A stretch of 49,589 bases of DNA from NCBI GenBank assembly GCA_900545285.1, contig UQYK01000009.1, positions 1-49,589 on the forward strand, in the 5' to 3' direction. Position 1 is the stretch's first letter; every line of letters starts with the position of its first letter. The notes below the pieces were generated by a model. That model did no database searches. It was not told the origin of the DNA and saw only the letters and a list, made by a program, of their open reading frames with translations. Position numbers and translations under genes: made by a program. This DNA is from an uncultured Ruminococcus sp. (GTDB taxonomy: Bacteria; Bacillota; Clostridia; Oscillospirales; Ruminococcaceae). Shown one piece after another: positions 24,453-33,164 of the stretch.

Positions 24453-24504
24453 AAAAAAGCCTGCACTGATTTTCCTTGCAAAAAAGCAAAAACAGTACAG
24501 GCTT
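24453..24504 (-). terminator. Terminator after endonuclease IV gene
   Basis: AAGCCTGCACTG (24457-24468) pairs with CAGTACAGGCTT (24493-24504) with one mismatch over a 24-base loop. On the minus strand it is followed by TTTTTTCA. Confidence 0.82.
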
Positions 24505-24546
24505 GTGAAAAACTATCTTGAATTAGGTACACATTCGGGAACTTTA

Positions 24547-25380
24547 TTAGTCTGCATATTCCTTTCGCATCAGCGCGATTTCCGCAGCATAGCCCTCGTC
24601 CTCGTTCGGCGTTTCCAAAATGAAGGGGAGGTGCTTCAGCGCCGGATGATTGATTACCCGAATCAATGCCTCCAATCCGATATGCCCCTGCCCCAGTTTT
24701 TGATGCCGGTCTTTGTGTGCACCGCATGGATTCATGCTGTCATTGAGGTGAACCGCATACAGCCGATTCAGTCCAATGATCTGGTCAAACTGGGTCAGAA
24801 CGCCGTCCAGGTCATTGACAATGTCATATCCGGCATCCCAGATGTGACAGGTATCCAGGCAAACCCCCATTTTATCCTGCAAGGTAACCCGATCTAGAAT
24901 CGCACGCAGTTCCTCAAAAGAGCGGCCGACCTCGCTGCCCTTGCCGGCCATGGTTTCCAGGAGAACGGTTGTGCTCTGCTCCGGGGAAAGCGTCTGATTC
25001 AGAGCGTCTGCAATTTGTGCAATTCCAGTTTCAGCGCCCTGTCCGGTGTGGCTGCCAGGGTGAAAATTGTAGTACTGGTTCGGCGTGTATTCCATGCGCT
25101 TCATATCATCCTGGAGCATGTCCAGGCCAAATTGCCGGATATCCGGCTTTGCCGAACAGAGATTCATGGTATAGGGGGCATGTGCCACCAGATGATGGAT
25201 ATCATGTTCTTCCGCAAATGCCAGGAACTTCTGCACATCTGCTTCATCAATCGGCTTTGCTTTGCCGCCTCTGGGGTTTCGGGTGAAAAAGGCAAATGTT
25301 GTTGCCCCCAGCTTTGCCGCATGTTTGCCCATGGCCAGATAGCCCTTAGACGAGGGCAGGTGATTTCCGATTCTCAGCAT
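24547..25380 (-). CDS. nfo: Endonuclease IV (AP endonuclease Nfo)
   Basis: A 277-residue DNA repair enzyme that cuts 5' of abasic sites using three zinc ions. Family segments in order: MLRIGNHLP, FTRNPRGG, LVAHAPYTMNL, NFHPGSHTGQG, LLETMAGKGSEVG, VCLDTCHIWDAGYD, YAVHLNDSMNPCGAHKDRH and QGHIG, ending near FILETPNED, so all metal ligands are present. The ATG at 25380 directly follows the stop of the upstream membrane-protein gene, so they are translationally coupled. Confidence 0.95.
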   Translation of the reverse strand: MLRIGNHLPSSKGYLAMGKHAAKLGATTFAFFTRNPRGGKAKPIDEADVQKFLAFAEEHDIHHLVAHAPYTMNLCSAKPDIRQFGLDMLQDDMKRMEYTPNQYYNFHPGSHTGQGAETGIAQIADALNQTLSPEQSTTVLLETMAGKGSEVGRSFEELRAILDRVTLQDKMGVCLDTCHIWDAGYDIVNDLDGVLTQFDQIIGLNRLYAVHLNDSMNPCGAHKDRHQKLGQGHIGLEALIRVINHPALKHLPFILETPNEDEGYAAEIALMRKEYAD

Positions 25381-26373
25381 TTAAGAAGCCTCCTTTGTTT
25401 CCGCTGCGGATGTTTCGGTTTCTGTCGGGATGTCTTCCGGTTCGGTTGTGTTGTCCAGGTCCTCCATGATGCGCAGAAATACCTGTTCCGCTACGTCATA
25501 GGTTTCCTGCATTTTTTCCTTGCTGTCTGATGTCTTGATCGGCTTTCGCAGGCCAATGGATAGATCCCGGTCTACATTTCCGGGGTAGTCGATTTTCGTG
25601 GCAAAGTCTGTGTGCCGCAGATAATACCCGTTTCCGCGGATATTTTCATGGCCGGGATAGGTTTCACTCAAATCCATCAGTGTTTCATCTGCCATAATAA
25701 ATTCATTTGCTTTGGCATCTGTGATAACCATAACCGATTCACCCATCTGGAATTCCGTAGAGAGCTTTGTAGCATTTCCGTTATAGAAGTCGGTTTCATT
25801 GATGCGGTCATCAATAGGAATGGCATAGATATCGACCTGAACCTTTCCGTCTCCATTCACATCCTCCGTAAACTGCTCCAGATATTCTTCCAGCTGCTGG
25901 GAATGATTCTGCATTTCTGTGTCATCTGTCAGAAGCATGACGATCATATCCGGTCGCACTCTTGTGACATAGTCTACGAACAGAAAGACAAAAATGCCGC
26001 CAATGATAACAGTTACACCTAGCCACCACTTGCTGTGGTAGAAAAAGTTTCCGATTTTTTTCCAGAACGAGAGTTTTTCCGTTTGCTTCGGTTCTTCACG
26101 AATCGTGTCGCTTTCAGTGATAATGCCCTGCTTGAGCCGCATGAGTTCAATGCGCTCCTGCCGAATCTTTTTGGCATATGCTTCCTTTTCTTTTTTTTCA
26201 CGCTCTGCGAGAAGTGCCTGCCGGCGTTCTTCGGCCTCTGCTTCTCTTTGTGCTTCTTTTGCATCAATCTCCCGCATGGTCTCCATGAGGGATTTGCCCT
26301 TTTCTTTTTTATGTTTCTTGGGTGCATCTGGCTTTGCACCGCCGGAACCGTTTTGTTTTTCTTCTTCCTGCAT
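25381..26373 (-). CDS. Uncharacterised membrane protein with EF-hand-like loop
   Basis: I do not recognise this 330-residue protein. It has a highly charged cytoplasmic N-terminal part (Lys/Glu-rich coiled coil to about residue 80), one membrane segment (about 116-137, GVTVIIGGIFVFLFVDYV) and an extracellular domain of about 190 residues. That domain contains DVNGDGKVQVDIYAI, which reads like a single calcium-binding EF-hand/dockerin-type loop followed by a strand, and a Glu/Thr-rich tail. It is upstream of and abuts nfo. ATG at 26373 follows GTGAGGT by about seven bases. It could be an extracytoplasmic binding protein; no function is assigned. Confidence 0.8.
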   Translation of the reverse strand: MQEEEKQNGSGGAKPDAPKKHKKEKGKSLMETMREIDAKEAQREAEAEERRQALLAEREKKEKEAYAKKIRQERIELMRLKQGIITESDTIREEPKQTEKLSFWKKIGNFFYHSKWWLGVTVIIGGIFVFLFVDYVTRVRPDMIVMLLTDDTEMQNHSQQLEEYLEQFTEDVNGDGKVQVDIYAIPIDDRINETDFYNGNATKLSTEFQMGESVMVITDAKANEFIMADETLMDLSETYPGHENIRGNGYYLRHTDFATKIDYPGNVDRDLSIGLRKPIKTSDSKEKMQETYDVAEQVFLRIMEDLDNTTEPEDIPTETETSAAETKEAS

Positions 26374-26419
26374 AGGATGACCTCACTTTGATAATGTAAC
26401 GGATACAGTGTTCGAAATT

Positions 26420-26467
26420 GAAAAAGGGGAATTCACACAGACCGATTCCATCTGTACGAATTCCCCC
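26420..26467 (-). terminator. Terminator after lysS
   Basis: GGGGAATTC (26426-26434) pairs perfectly with GAATTCCCC (26458-26466), with an additional inner ACAGA/TCTGT stem. On the minus strand it ends in CCCCTTTTTC. Confidence 0.9.
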
Positions 26468-26517
26468 TTATCGTTCTATGGTTTACGTGCTCTTGCCCAA
26501 AAGGGAAAAGCGTTTCC

Positions 26518-28143
26518 TTATGCTTCGGTTTCTTCCTCCGCAGTATCTTCTTCCTGTCCCTGTCCCAGCTTCGGCAGCGGCCGCATGGTGGGGAACAGCA
26601 GGACATCACGGATAGATGCGCTGTCGGTGAGCAGCATAACCAGTCGGTCGAGTCCAAGACCCAGACCGCCCGTTGGCGGCATACCGTATTCCAGTGCAGT
26701 AACGAAATCTTCGTCTACCTCACCAGTGGTGTCACCCAGTGCCCGGCGCGCTTCTACCTGCTTGACAAACCGCTCCTTTTGATCTACCGGATCGTTCAGC
26801 TCAGAGAATGCGTTACCCATTTCACGTGCGTAAATGAAGTATTCGAACCGCTCTGTGAATGCCGGATTTTCCGGCTTCCGCTTTGCCAGCGGGGAGTTTT
26901 CTACCGGATAATCATAGATAATGGTCGGCTGAATTAGCTGCTCTTCTACAAATGCATCGAAGAATGCGATCAGAACGTGACCCTTGGTGGCATTTTCGCC
27001 TTCTTCCACTTCCACGCCCTTTTCCTTTGCGCAGGCTCTTGCATCTGCATCGGTTGCCCAGTCATTGTAATCAACACCGGCATACTTCTTCACAGCTTCT
27101 GCCATAGTCAAACGTTCCCACGGTTCGCCCAGACGAATGTCTGTACCCTGATAGGAAATAATGTCCTTGCCGCAGATCTTCTTTGCCAGTGTGCGGTACA
27201 TATCTTCGATCAGATCCATCATGCCGTGATAATCGGTGTATGCCTGATACATTTCGATAGTGGTGAATTCCGGATTGTGTGAGGGATCCATGCCCTCGTT
27301 CCGGAAGATACGTCCTACTTCATACACCCGATCAAAACCGCCGACGATCAGCTTTTTCAGATTCAGTTCGGTTTCGATACGCAGGAACATGTCCATGTCC
27401 AGCGTATTGTGATGTGTCACAAACGGCTTTGCCGCAGCAGCGATCTGTAAAGGCAGCAACACCGGCGTTTCCACTTCCAGATATCCGATGCCATCCAGGT
27501 ATGCACGGATTTCCCGCAGAATTTGGCTGCGTGTTACGAATGTCTGTTTGACATCCGGATTAACAATCAGGTCTAAGTAACGCTGCCGATACCGGGTGTC
27601 CTGATCCTTCAGACCGTGCCACTTTTCCGGCAGGGGGAGCAGGGATTTGGAGAGCATTGTGATTTCGGTTGCGTGGATGGAAATCTCGCCCTTCCGGGTA
27701 CGGAATACAAAACCCTTCACGCCAACGATATCACCGATATCCCATTTCTTGAATTCCTTGAAACTTTCCTTACCAATATCGTTCATGCGGACGTAAACCT
27801 GAATGCGGTCGGTAGAATCGCGCACATCAATGAAGTTTGCCCGTCCCATGTCACGCCAGCTCATAATACGGCCGGCAATGGAAATCGGCTGTTCCTTTAA
27901 AGTATCCAGCTTTGCCTGGAGTGCTTCTTCATCCTCGCCGGCTTCTTCCTTAAATTTTGCCTCTACTGCTTCGTAATTTGCCTTTACTTCAGCAGCTTTT
28001 GCAGTTACATCATACTTTGTAATGGTAAACGGGTCGTTTCCGTCTGCCTGTCTCTGCCGCAGCTTGTCCAGTCGGATCTGCCGCAGCTGATTGCGATCCT
28101 GCTCCTGTTCCGGTGCAGCAGGAGTGTTCTGTTGTTGAGCCAT
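26518..28143 (-). CDS. lysS: Lysyl-tRNA synthetase (class II)
   Basis: A 541-residue class II synthetase. An N-terminal OB-fold anticodon domain (GRIMSWRDMGRANFIDVRD) is followed by the catalytic core with motif 2 FRNEGMDPSHNPEFTTIEMYQAY and motif 3 GLGLGLDRLVMLLTDSASIRDVLLFP. It is longer than usual (about 500) owing to a Gln/Glu-rich N-terminal extension and an acidic tail EDTAEEETEA. ATG at 28143 follows GAGGG by six bases; an upstream in-frame start at 28167 overlaps the greA stop region. It follows greA in an operon. Confidence 0.97.
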   Translation of the reverse strand: MAQQQNTPAAPEQEQDRNQLRQIRLDKLRQRQADGNDPFTITKYDVTAKAAEVKANYEAVEAKFKEEAGEDEEALQAKLDTLKEQPISIAGRIMSWRDMGRANFIDVRDSTDRIQVYVRMNDIGKESFKEFKKWDIGDIVGVKGFVFRTRKGEISIHATEITMLSKSLLPLPEKWHGLKDQDTRYRQRYLDLIVNPDVKQTFVTRSQILREIRAYLDGIGYLEVETPVLLPLQIAAAAKPFVTHHNTLDMDMFLRIETELNLKKLIVGGFDRVYEVGRIFRNEGMDPSHNPEFTTIEMYQAYTDYHGMMDLIEDMYRTLAKKICGKDIISYQGTDIRLGEPWERLTMAEAVKKYAGVDYNDWATDADARACAKEKGVEVEEGENATKGHVLIAFFDAFVEEQLIQPTIIYDYPVENSPLAKRKPENPAFTERFEYFIYAREMGNAFSELNDPVDQKERFVKQVEARRALGDTTGEVDEDFVTALEYGMPPTGGLGLGLDRLVMLLTDSASIRDVLLFPTMRPLPKLGQGQEEDTAEEETEA

Positions 28144-28167
28144 TCGTTTCCCTCGCTTCTCTCTCAA

Positions 28168-28638
28168 TTACTTACCAATTTCCAGTACTTCAAATTTCAA
28201 TTCTCCGGCAGGCGCTTCAATAATAAAGGTATCGCCAACCTTCTTTTTCATAGCGCCCTTTCCAATTGGCGATTCATCAGAGATCTTCTTTTCTGCAAAG
28301 TTTGCTTCGTTGCTGCTGACGATCTGGATGGTTTCGATTTTACCAGTGCGGAAGTTTTTCAGTTTGATGGTAGAACCCAGACCAACTTCATCAATGGAGA
28401 TATCGTCATCGTCTACTTCTTCGGAGTTGTCCAGTGTAAACTGAATTTCCGCAATCTGTGCTTCCAGAATTGCCTGTTCATTTTTTGCTTCATCATATTC
28501 CGCATTTTCCGAAAGGTCACCCTGTGCACGGGCTTCTTTCAACTTCTGTGCCATTTCTGCACGGCGGACAGTAACCAGATAATCCAGTTCTTCCCGCAGT
28601 TTTGCGGCACCGGATTTTGAAATTTGTTTTTTTGCCAT
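28168..28638 (-). CDS. greA: Transcription elongation factor GreA
   Basis: A 156-residue protein: N-terminal coiled coil (KLREELDYLVTVRRAEMAQKLKEARAQGDLSENAEYDEAK), whose tip acidic residues DLSENAEYDEAK reach the RNA polymerase active site, then the C-terminal FKBP-like domain ending SPIGKGAMKKKVGD. GreA rescues backtracked polymerase by stimulating transcript cleavage. It is first in greA-lysS with 24 bases between them, a common Firmicute pairing. Confidence 0.97.
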   Translation of the reverse strand: MAKKQISKSGAAKLREELDYLVTVRRAEMAQKLKEARAQGDLSENAEYDEAKNEQAILEAQIAEIQFTLDNSEEVDDDDISIDEVGLGSTIKLKNFRTGKIETIQIVSSNEANFAEKKISDESPIGKGAMKKKVGDTFIIEAPAGELKFEVLEIGK

Positions 28639-28677
28639 AATTTGAGATACTCCTTTTTTCTAGAGGTAGCAGAATCC

Positions 28678-28720
28678 TGCGGAAAAGGCCGCAGAAAATT
28701 CTATCGGACAAATTCGTCCG
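28678..28720 (-). promoter_or_regulatory. Two hairpins in the greA leader
   Basis: CGGACAAATTCGTCCG (28705-28720) and TGCGGAAAAGGCCGCA (28678-28693) each form a 5-6 bp stem in the roughly 90-base leader. Neither has a T-run, so they are not terminators; they may stabilise the mRNA or regulate it. Confidence 0.5.
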
Positions 28721-28733
28721 GGATAACATTTCT

Positions 28734-28762
28734 ATTATAGTATATTTTCCGGAGATTGTCAA
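28734..28762 (-). promoter_or_regulatory. greA-lysS promoter (full consensus)
   Basis: On the minus strand, TTGACA (28762-28757), exactly 17 bases, TATAAT (28739-28734): a perfect sigma-A consensus. It lies just downstream of the methyltransferase stop codon (28791). Confidence 0.93.
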
Positions 28763-28790
28763 CCGGATTTTTCCGGGAGCAGCAACTTTT

Positions 28791-29912
28791 TCAATCCTGG
28801 AAATAGCTCATCAGATTGCATGGGATCATACCGTTATAAAGCTTGCGCTTTTTATCTGCCGGTTTCCCGAAGTGCAGTTCAAAGTCTGCGTCCGGGGTGA
28901 TAATGTAGCAGGGGTTGCTTTTCTTTGCCGGAAATACATCTCCCATAATGCGGTAGAGTGACTCTGCCTTTTGAATGTCCAGCATCCGTTCGCCGTACGG
29001 CGGATTACAGATGGTAATGGCACCCTCCGGCGGTACGAAATCAGCAATATCCTGCTGGTGAATGGCAATGCGTGGCTTAACACCGGCGCGCCGGCAGTTT
29101 TCTTCTGCAAGTGCAACAGACTCCGGATCAATGTCATAGCCGAATCCTTCGAATGCCGCATCATGCTTGATGTGTGCAACAGCCTCTGCACGGGCATTGC
29201 GCCAGGCGGTCTGAGGAATCTGTTCCCATTTTTCTGCCAGGAATCGCCGGTTCAAACCTGGTGCCATGCGCATGGCCTTAAAGGCGGCTTCAATCAAAAG
29301 CGTTCCGCTGCCGCAGAACGGGTCGCAGACAATGCTGTCCGAATGCACTCGCGCTAGATCTACGATTCCAGCGGCCAGTGTTTCTTTGATCGGTGCTGCA
29401 TTTGCGTTCTTGCGGTAGCCACGTTTATGAAGTCCGATTCCGGAAGTGTCCAGATAAATGGTTGCAATATTTTTGCGGATGGAAAATTGAATCGGATGCG
29501 CCGCACCGGATTCTTCAAACCAACTGGTGTGATAAACCGATTTCAAGCGCTCAACAGCCGCCTTTTTGATAATCGACTGGCAGTCCGGAACACTGTGCAG
29601 CTGGGAATTCAGCGCGTGGCCTTTTACCGGAAATGCATCATTTTTACCAATCCATTGCTCCAGAGGAAGCGCCCGGATTCCCTGAAACAATTCTTCGAAA
29701 TTGTACGCCTTAAATTGTCCCAGCTGTACCAGAACACGCTCGGCGGTAGAGAGGCAGATATTTGCCTTTGCCAGAACTTCGGCATCGCCGCGGAATAAAA
29801 CGCGGCCGTCCTGTGCGGCAATGTCCGTTCCGCCGATTTTTGAGATTTCAAATCGTAATGTGCGTTCCAATCCAAAGTGGCAGGGACAGCACATGAGATA
29901 GGATTCTTGCAT
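28791..29912 (-). CDS. THUMP-domain rRNA N2-guanine methyltransferase
   Basis: A 373-residue protein: N-terminal ferredoxin-like/THUMP region (to about 155), then a Rossmann-fold methyltransferase with SAM loop CDPFCGSGTLLIEAA, GYDIDPESVALAEENCRRAG and the catalytic NPPYGER. This is the RlmL/YpsC type that methylates the exocyclic amine of guanosine in 23S rRNA. ATG at 29912 follows AAGGAAG by 11 bases; the GTG at 29924 has no room for a ribosome site. Confidence 0.92.
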   Translation of the reverse strand: MQESYLMCCPCHFGLERTLRFEISKIGGTDIAAQDGRVLFRGDAEVLAKANICLSTAERVLVQLGQFKAYNFEELFQGIRALPLEQWIGKNDAFPVKGHALNSQLHSVPDCQSIIKKAAVERLKSVYHTSWFEESGAAHPIQFSIRKNIATIYLDTSGIGLHKRGYRKNANAAPIKETLAAGIVDLARVHSDSIVCDPFCGSGTLLIEAAFKAMRMAPGLNRRFLAEKWEQIPQTAWRNARAEAVAHIKHDAAFEGFGYDIDPESVALAEENCRRAGVKPRIAIHQQDIADFVPPEGAITICNPPYGERMLDIQKAESLYRIMGDVFPAKKSNPCYIITPDADFELHFGKPADKKRKLYNGMIPCNLMSYFQD

Positions 29913-29960
29913 AAGAGTAAACACTTCCTTATCATAATTTTACCGGGGGAGAGATTCCCG

Positions 29961-29991
29961 AAAAAAGCACTGCACAGACGGTGTGCAGTGC
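29961..29991 (-). terminator. Terminator after the PBP gene
   Basis: GCACTGCAC (29967-29975) pairs perfectly with GTGCAGTGC (29983-29991), seven-base loop. On the minus strand it is followed by six T. Confidence 0.9.
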
Positions 29992-30020
29992 AATGGATAC
30001 TTTTTCGAACGAAAGGACAG

Positions 30021-32504
30021 TTATTGTCCAGCCGTTGTTCCGATTACCTGTGTCGTTTTATTTTCATTTGCGGCCTTTGTGGTCTGGGAATGCCCGTCGC
30101 CAGAGGACGTTGTAGTCGTTCCTTCTGTGCTTTCGGTGGTTTTCTTTTTCTTTTTGTTATAGGTCTTGGTGCATTCATCGCAAACCGGTGCGTTGCTGGA
30201 CTTCCAATAGCCCTCTGTTGTGGCGGTGCAGTTGGGGCCGGCAATCTTTCCGGACTTTTCGCAAACCTTTCCTACTACCACTTTATCGTTGGAGGGATAT
30301 TCTGCTTTGGTGTCCATGCTGTCTGCATATTCCCCGATTACATTTGCCCAGATTTGTGCAGACTTAATGCTGTGGTCTTCCAGTTCTGCACGTTCTGCAT
30401 AACCGAGCCATACGCCGCTGACGAAATCTTCGGTCAGACCCACAAAGGTGAGGTCGTTCCAGTTCTGAGTTGTACCGGTTTTGCCGGCAACGTGCTTGTG
30501 TTCCAGCTGTGCCTTCTGACCAGTTCCGTTTGCAACAACATCCTGGAGCAGCTGATTCATCACATAGGCTGTCTCGCTGTCTACTGCCTGCTGCGGATTG
30601 CCGTCATTTTCATAGATCAGATCGCCGGAGCCTTGTACCACCTTGCTGACCAGGTGCGCGGAATACTGCGTACCGCCGTTTCCGTAAGGCACATAGCCGT
30701 TGACCAGATTTTCCAGGGTAACACCATATGTCAGCGCACCTACTGTCAGAGGAGAATAGCCCACGTCTGTATGGCCGTTTTCGGAATCCTTGCACAGATC
30801 CAGCCGCATTTTTGAGGTGGCAAAATCAAAGACCTTTTGTGGTGTCAGTTCCTGGCAAAGCTGTGCCGGCACAGTGTTATAGGACTTTTCCAATGCCTGA
30901 TAAATTTTCAGTTCCTTGTGGCTGATGGACATGGCAGAGCTGTCCTCACTGTAGTTGGTTGGCCATGCCTTTCCGTCTACTTCAATGGGTTCATCCTTAT
31001 AAATGGAACCCCAGTGAATCAAATCATTTTCCAGAGCCAAACCGTATGTGGTCAACGGCTTGATGGTAGAACCAGGCTGACGCGGTTCCATAGTGGCATT
31101 GTTCCAGCAGAGGGATTCTGTTTTCTCGCCTGTTGCGCCTACCATGGCCAGAATCTGTCCGTTGTAGTCCATGGCAACAAATGCAGACTGGGGATATTCT
31201 ACCTCGGCCTTGGTATAAACACCGTCACCGTCTAAATCCTGCCACTTTGCAACCCGGTCTGAGGAAACCAGATTGTTGAGATCCAGATACTTTTGCTCCA
31301 CATACTTCTGCATATCCAGATTCACTGTGGTGTAGATCTGATATCCGCCCCGGTTGATTCGGGAAATGGCCTGATCTGTTGTCAGGTTAAACTGATCCTT
31401 CAGATAATCCGCCACTTCATACAGTGCCGCATCCACAATCCATGAGGTTGCAGCGGAGCCGTCCTGTGTTTTTTCTTTGTCTGCGTCCGGATGTGCAGCC
31501 TTGTACTCATCTGAATCGGTAAAGATCAGCTTTTCGTTCAGCGCCTGCTGATACTGATCATAGGTAATTGCACCATTGGTGTACATCTGCCACAAAACAT
31601 ACTTTTGCCGGTTACGGTTCTTTTCGTGACCAGTATTGACCCATTCTCCGGTTTGATCGTCGGTATAGCCGGCAAACGGGTTCATGGTTTCCGGGCTTTT
31701 CGGGATGGCAGCCAGACTTGCTGCTTCTGCAATATCCAGTTCAGAGGCACTCTTCCCGAAATATTTCTGAGAGGCACTTTCCAGACCGTTGGCCGTTCCG
31801 CCGAAGCCGATATAATTCAGATAGGTTTCCAGAATCTTGTCCTTGGAATAGGCGCGCTCCAGCTCCATTGCCCGGAAAATTTCACGGATTTTACGGGAAG
31901 GGGACTGTTCGCTGTCTCCGGTAATATTCTTGATCAGCTGCTGTGTAATCGTAGAACCGCCCTGGTTGGTGTCATAGATGTGGACAAACATATTGACAAA
32001 GGCGGAGAGGGTACGCTTATAATCCACACCGTCATGGGTGTAGAACCGCTCGTCCTCGGCACAGACAAAGGAATCCTGCACGTGCTCCGGCAAATCCTCA
32101 ATGTTAACCGGAATTCGCTGAGACTGATTGCTGACCTCATAAATGGTCTGCCACTCACCGTTTTCGTCCATTGCGTAGATGTTCGTGTTGTAGGAAAGTT
32201 CCATTTCCTCGATTGTGACATTGGAAACGTCATCCCGGAAGTTCATGACGTAAACCACCAGCGCTGTTGCCACAATGGTACAGGTGATAATCATGATCAA
32301 AAACAGCGCGGTCAGCGTAGAGCCGAGGATAGACAGCGTGCGGCGCAGCGCCGGAAAACGCTTTCCTTTTTCCGAGCCATCGTCCAGTTCCGGATTGTGA
32401 TACGGATATTCCGGAGTACCAGTAGGGCCGTAGTACTGCCTCTGTGGTGCGGCCCCCCGTCCTTTTCCGGTACTTCTTTCTTTTTTAGAATTGTTATGCT
32501 CCAT
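30021..32504 (-). CDS. Class A penicillin-binding protein (PBP1A type)
   Basis: An 827-residue peptidoglycan synthase. A cytoplasmic Gly/Tyr-rich tail and one membrane segment (about 58-90) are followed by a GT51 glycosyltransferase domain with E150 in AEDERFYTHDGVDY and GGSTITQQLIKN, and a transpeptidase domain with S479 and K482 in GSTIKP, SYN in KSYNTVPAQ and KTGTT. The last ~50 residues are a Thr/Ser/Lys-rich tail. It polymerises and cross-links glycan strands outside the membrane. Between the two domains are short unique loops. It has its own promoter and terminator, so is monocistronic. Confidence 0.96.
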   Translation of the reverse strand: MEHNNSKKERSTGKGRGAAPQRQYYGPTGTPEYPYHNPELDDGSEKGKRFPALRRTLSILGSTLTALFLIMIITCTIVATALVVYVMNFRDDVSNVTIEEMELSYNTNIYAMDENGEWQTIYEVSNQSQRIPVNIEDLPEHVQDSFVCAEDERFYTHDGVDYKRTLSAFVNMFVHIYDTNQGGSTITQQLIKNITGDSEQSPSRKIREIFRAMELERAYSKDKILETYLNYIGFGGTANGLESASQKYFGKSASELDIAEAASLAAIPKSPETMNPFAGYTDDQTGEWVNTGHEKNRNRQKYVLWQMYTNGAITYDQYQQALNEKLIFTDSDEYKAAHPDADKEKTQDGSAATSWIVDAALYEVADYLKDQFNLTTDQAISRINRGGYQIYTTVNLDMQKYVEQKYLDLNNLVSSDRVAKWQDLDGDGVYTKAEVEYPQSAFVAMDYNGQILAMVGATGEKTESLCWNNATMEPRQPGSTIKPLTTYGLALENDLIHWGSIYKDEPIEVDGKAWPTNYSEDSSAMSISHKELKIYQALEKSYNTVPAQLCQELTPQKVFDFATSKMRLDLCKDSENGHTDVGYSPLTVGALTYGVTLENLVNGYVPYGNGGTQYSAHLVSKVVQGSGDLIYENDGNPQQAVDSETAYVMNQLLQDVVANGTGQKAQLEHKHVAGKTGTTQNWNDLTFVGLTEDFVSGVWLGYAERAELEDHSIKSAQIWANVIGEYADSMDTKAEYPSNDKVVVGKVCEKSGKIAGPNCTATTEGYWKSSNAPVCDECTKTYNKKKKKTTESTEGTTTTSSGDGHSQTTKAANENKTTQVIGTTAGQ

Positions 32505-32687
32505 AGCTTTCTTCCTTCCCGAAAATTTACCGGACTCTGCTGCGTAGATGGAATGAACTTGAAAAATGCAGGATCAGATAACCGGCAGAAACAGCACATC
32601 CAAACCGGCAAAAAGCGCCAGTCTGCATGCTGTGAGAATACAGGCACAGACATGCCTGAGGGAAAATGAATCATTATATACACTTTT

Positions 32688-32716
32688 ATTATATCACATT
32701 TTTTGCTAGGTGTTAA
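32688..32716 (-). promoter_or_regulatory. PBP promoter
   Basis: On the minus strand, TTAACA (32716-32711), 17-base spacer, TATAAT (32693-32688). A 9-base direct repeat GAGGGAAAA flanks it at 32658-32666 and 32717-32725. The gap 32505-32818 also carries TATGCA-GAA-TGCATA and a poor match to a plus-strand promoter for the next gene (TTGGGA at 32771, TTATAG at 32793). Confidence 0.8.
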
Positions 32717-32818
32717 GAGGGAAAACCAATTTTCTCAAAAAAATATGCAGAATGCATAAACTTCTGAATATTGGGAATGCTATTTCTAGTACTTATAGAA
32801 GGAAAGAGAGGAAAAATC

Positions 32819-33151
32819 ATGGAAAAGAAAAAAGTGATCTGGACGATTTTAACGGGAATCGTGATTTCTCTGGTGATTGTGGCAGGTACTTTGTCGTCTG
32901 CTGTCCGGGAAAATGCAGGCCATGCACAGGAGCACACCGGGGAAGAATCATCGCTTCCCAATCCGGGCTACCGCATGCAGATAGACGGAGACCGTATTGC
33001 GCTGTTCCGCTCCGGGAGCAGTGTGCCGTATCAATTTTTGGATACGCCGCTGATGCTGCTGTCAGAAGCAGACCGGGAGAGCCTGGAAGTGGGAATTGAG
33101 GTGCAGACTGCGGAGGAAATGCAACGCCTGGTGGAAGACATGACCTCTTAA
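32819..33151 (+). CDS. Small membrane protein with BofC C-terminal-like domain
   Basis: A 110-residue protein with one N-terminal membrane segment (about 6-28) and an outer domain whose end reads YRMQIDGDRIALFRSG, VPYQFLDTPLMLLSEADRESLEVGIEV and EEMQRLVEDMTS. This pattern (a short strand ending in IALF, then LLS-ADR--L--GI and a final LVED) is that of BofC C-terminal-like domains widespread in Firmicutes. In Bacillus, BofC restrains SpoIVB signalling, but many one-domain relatives have no known role, so no sporulation job is claimed. AGAGGA is 7 bases before the ATG. It converges on sfsA with a 13-base gap and no visible terminator. Confidence 0.8.
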   Translation: MEKKKVIWTILTGIVISLVIVAGTLSSAVRENAGHAQEHTGEESSLPNPGYRMQIDGDRIALFRSGSSVPYQFLDTPLMLLSEADRESLEVGIEVQTAEEMQRLVEDMTS

Positions 33152-33164
33152 AGGCGGCCATGTT

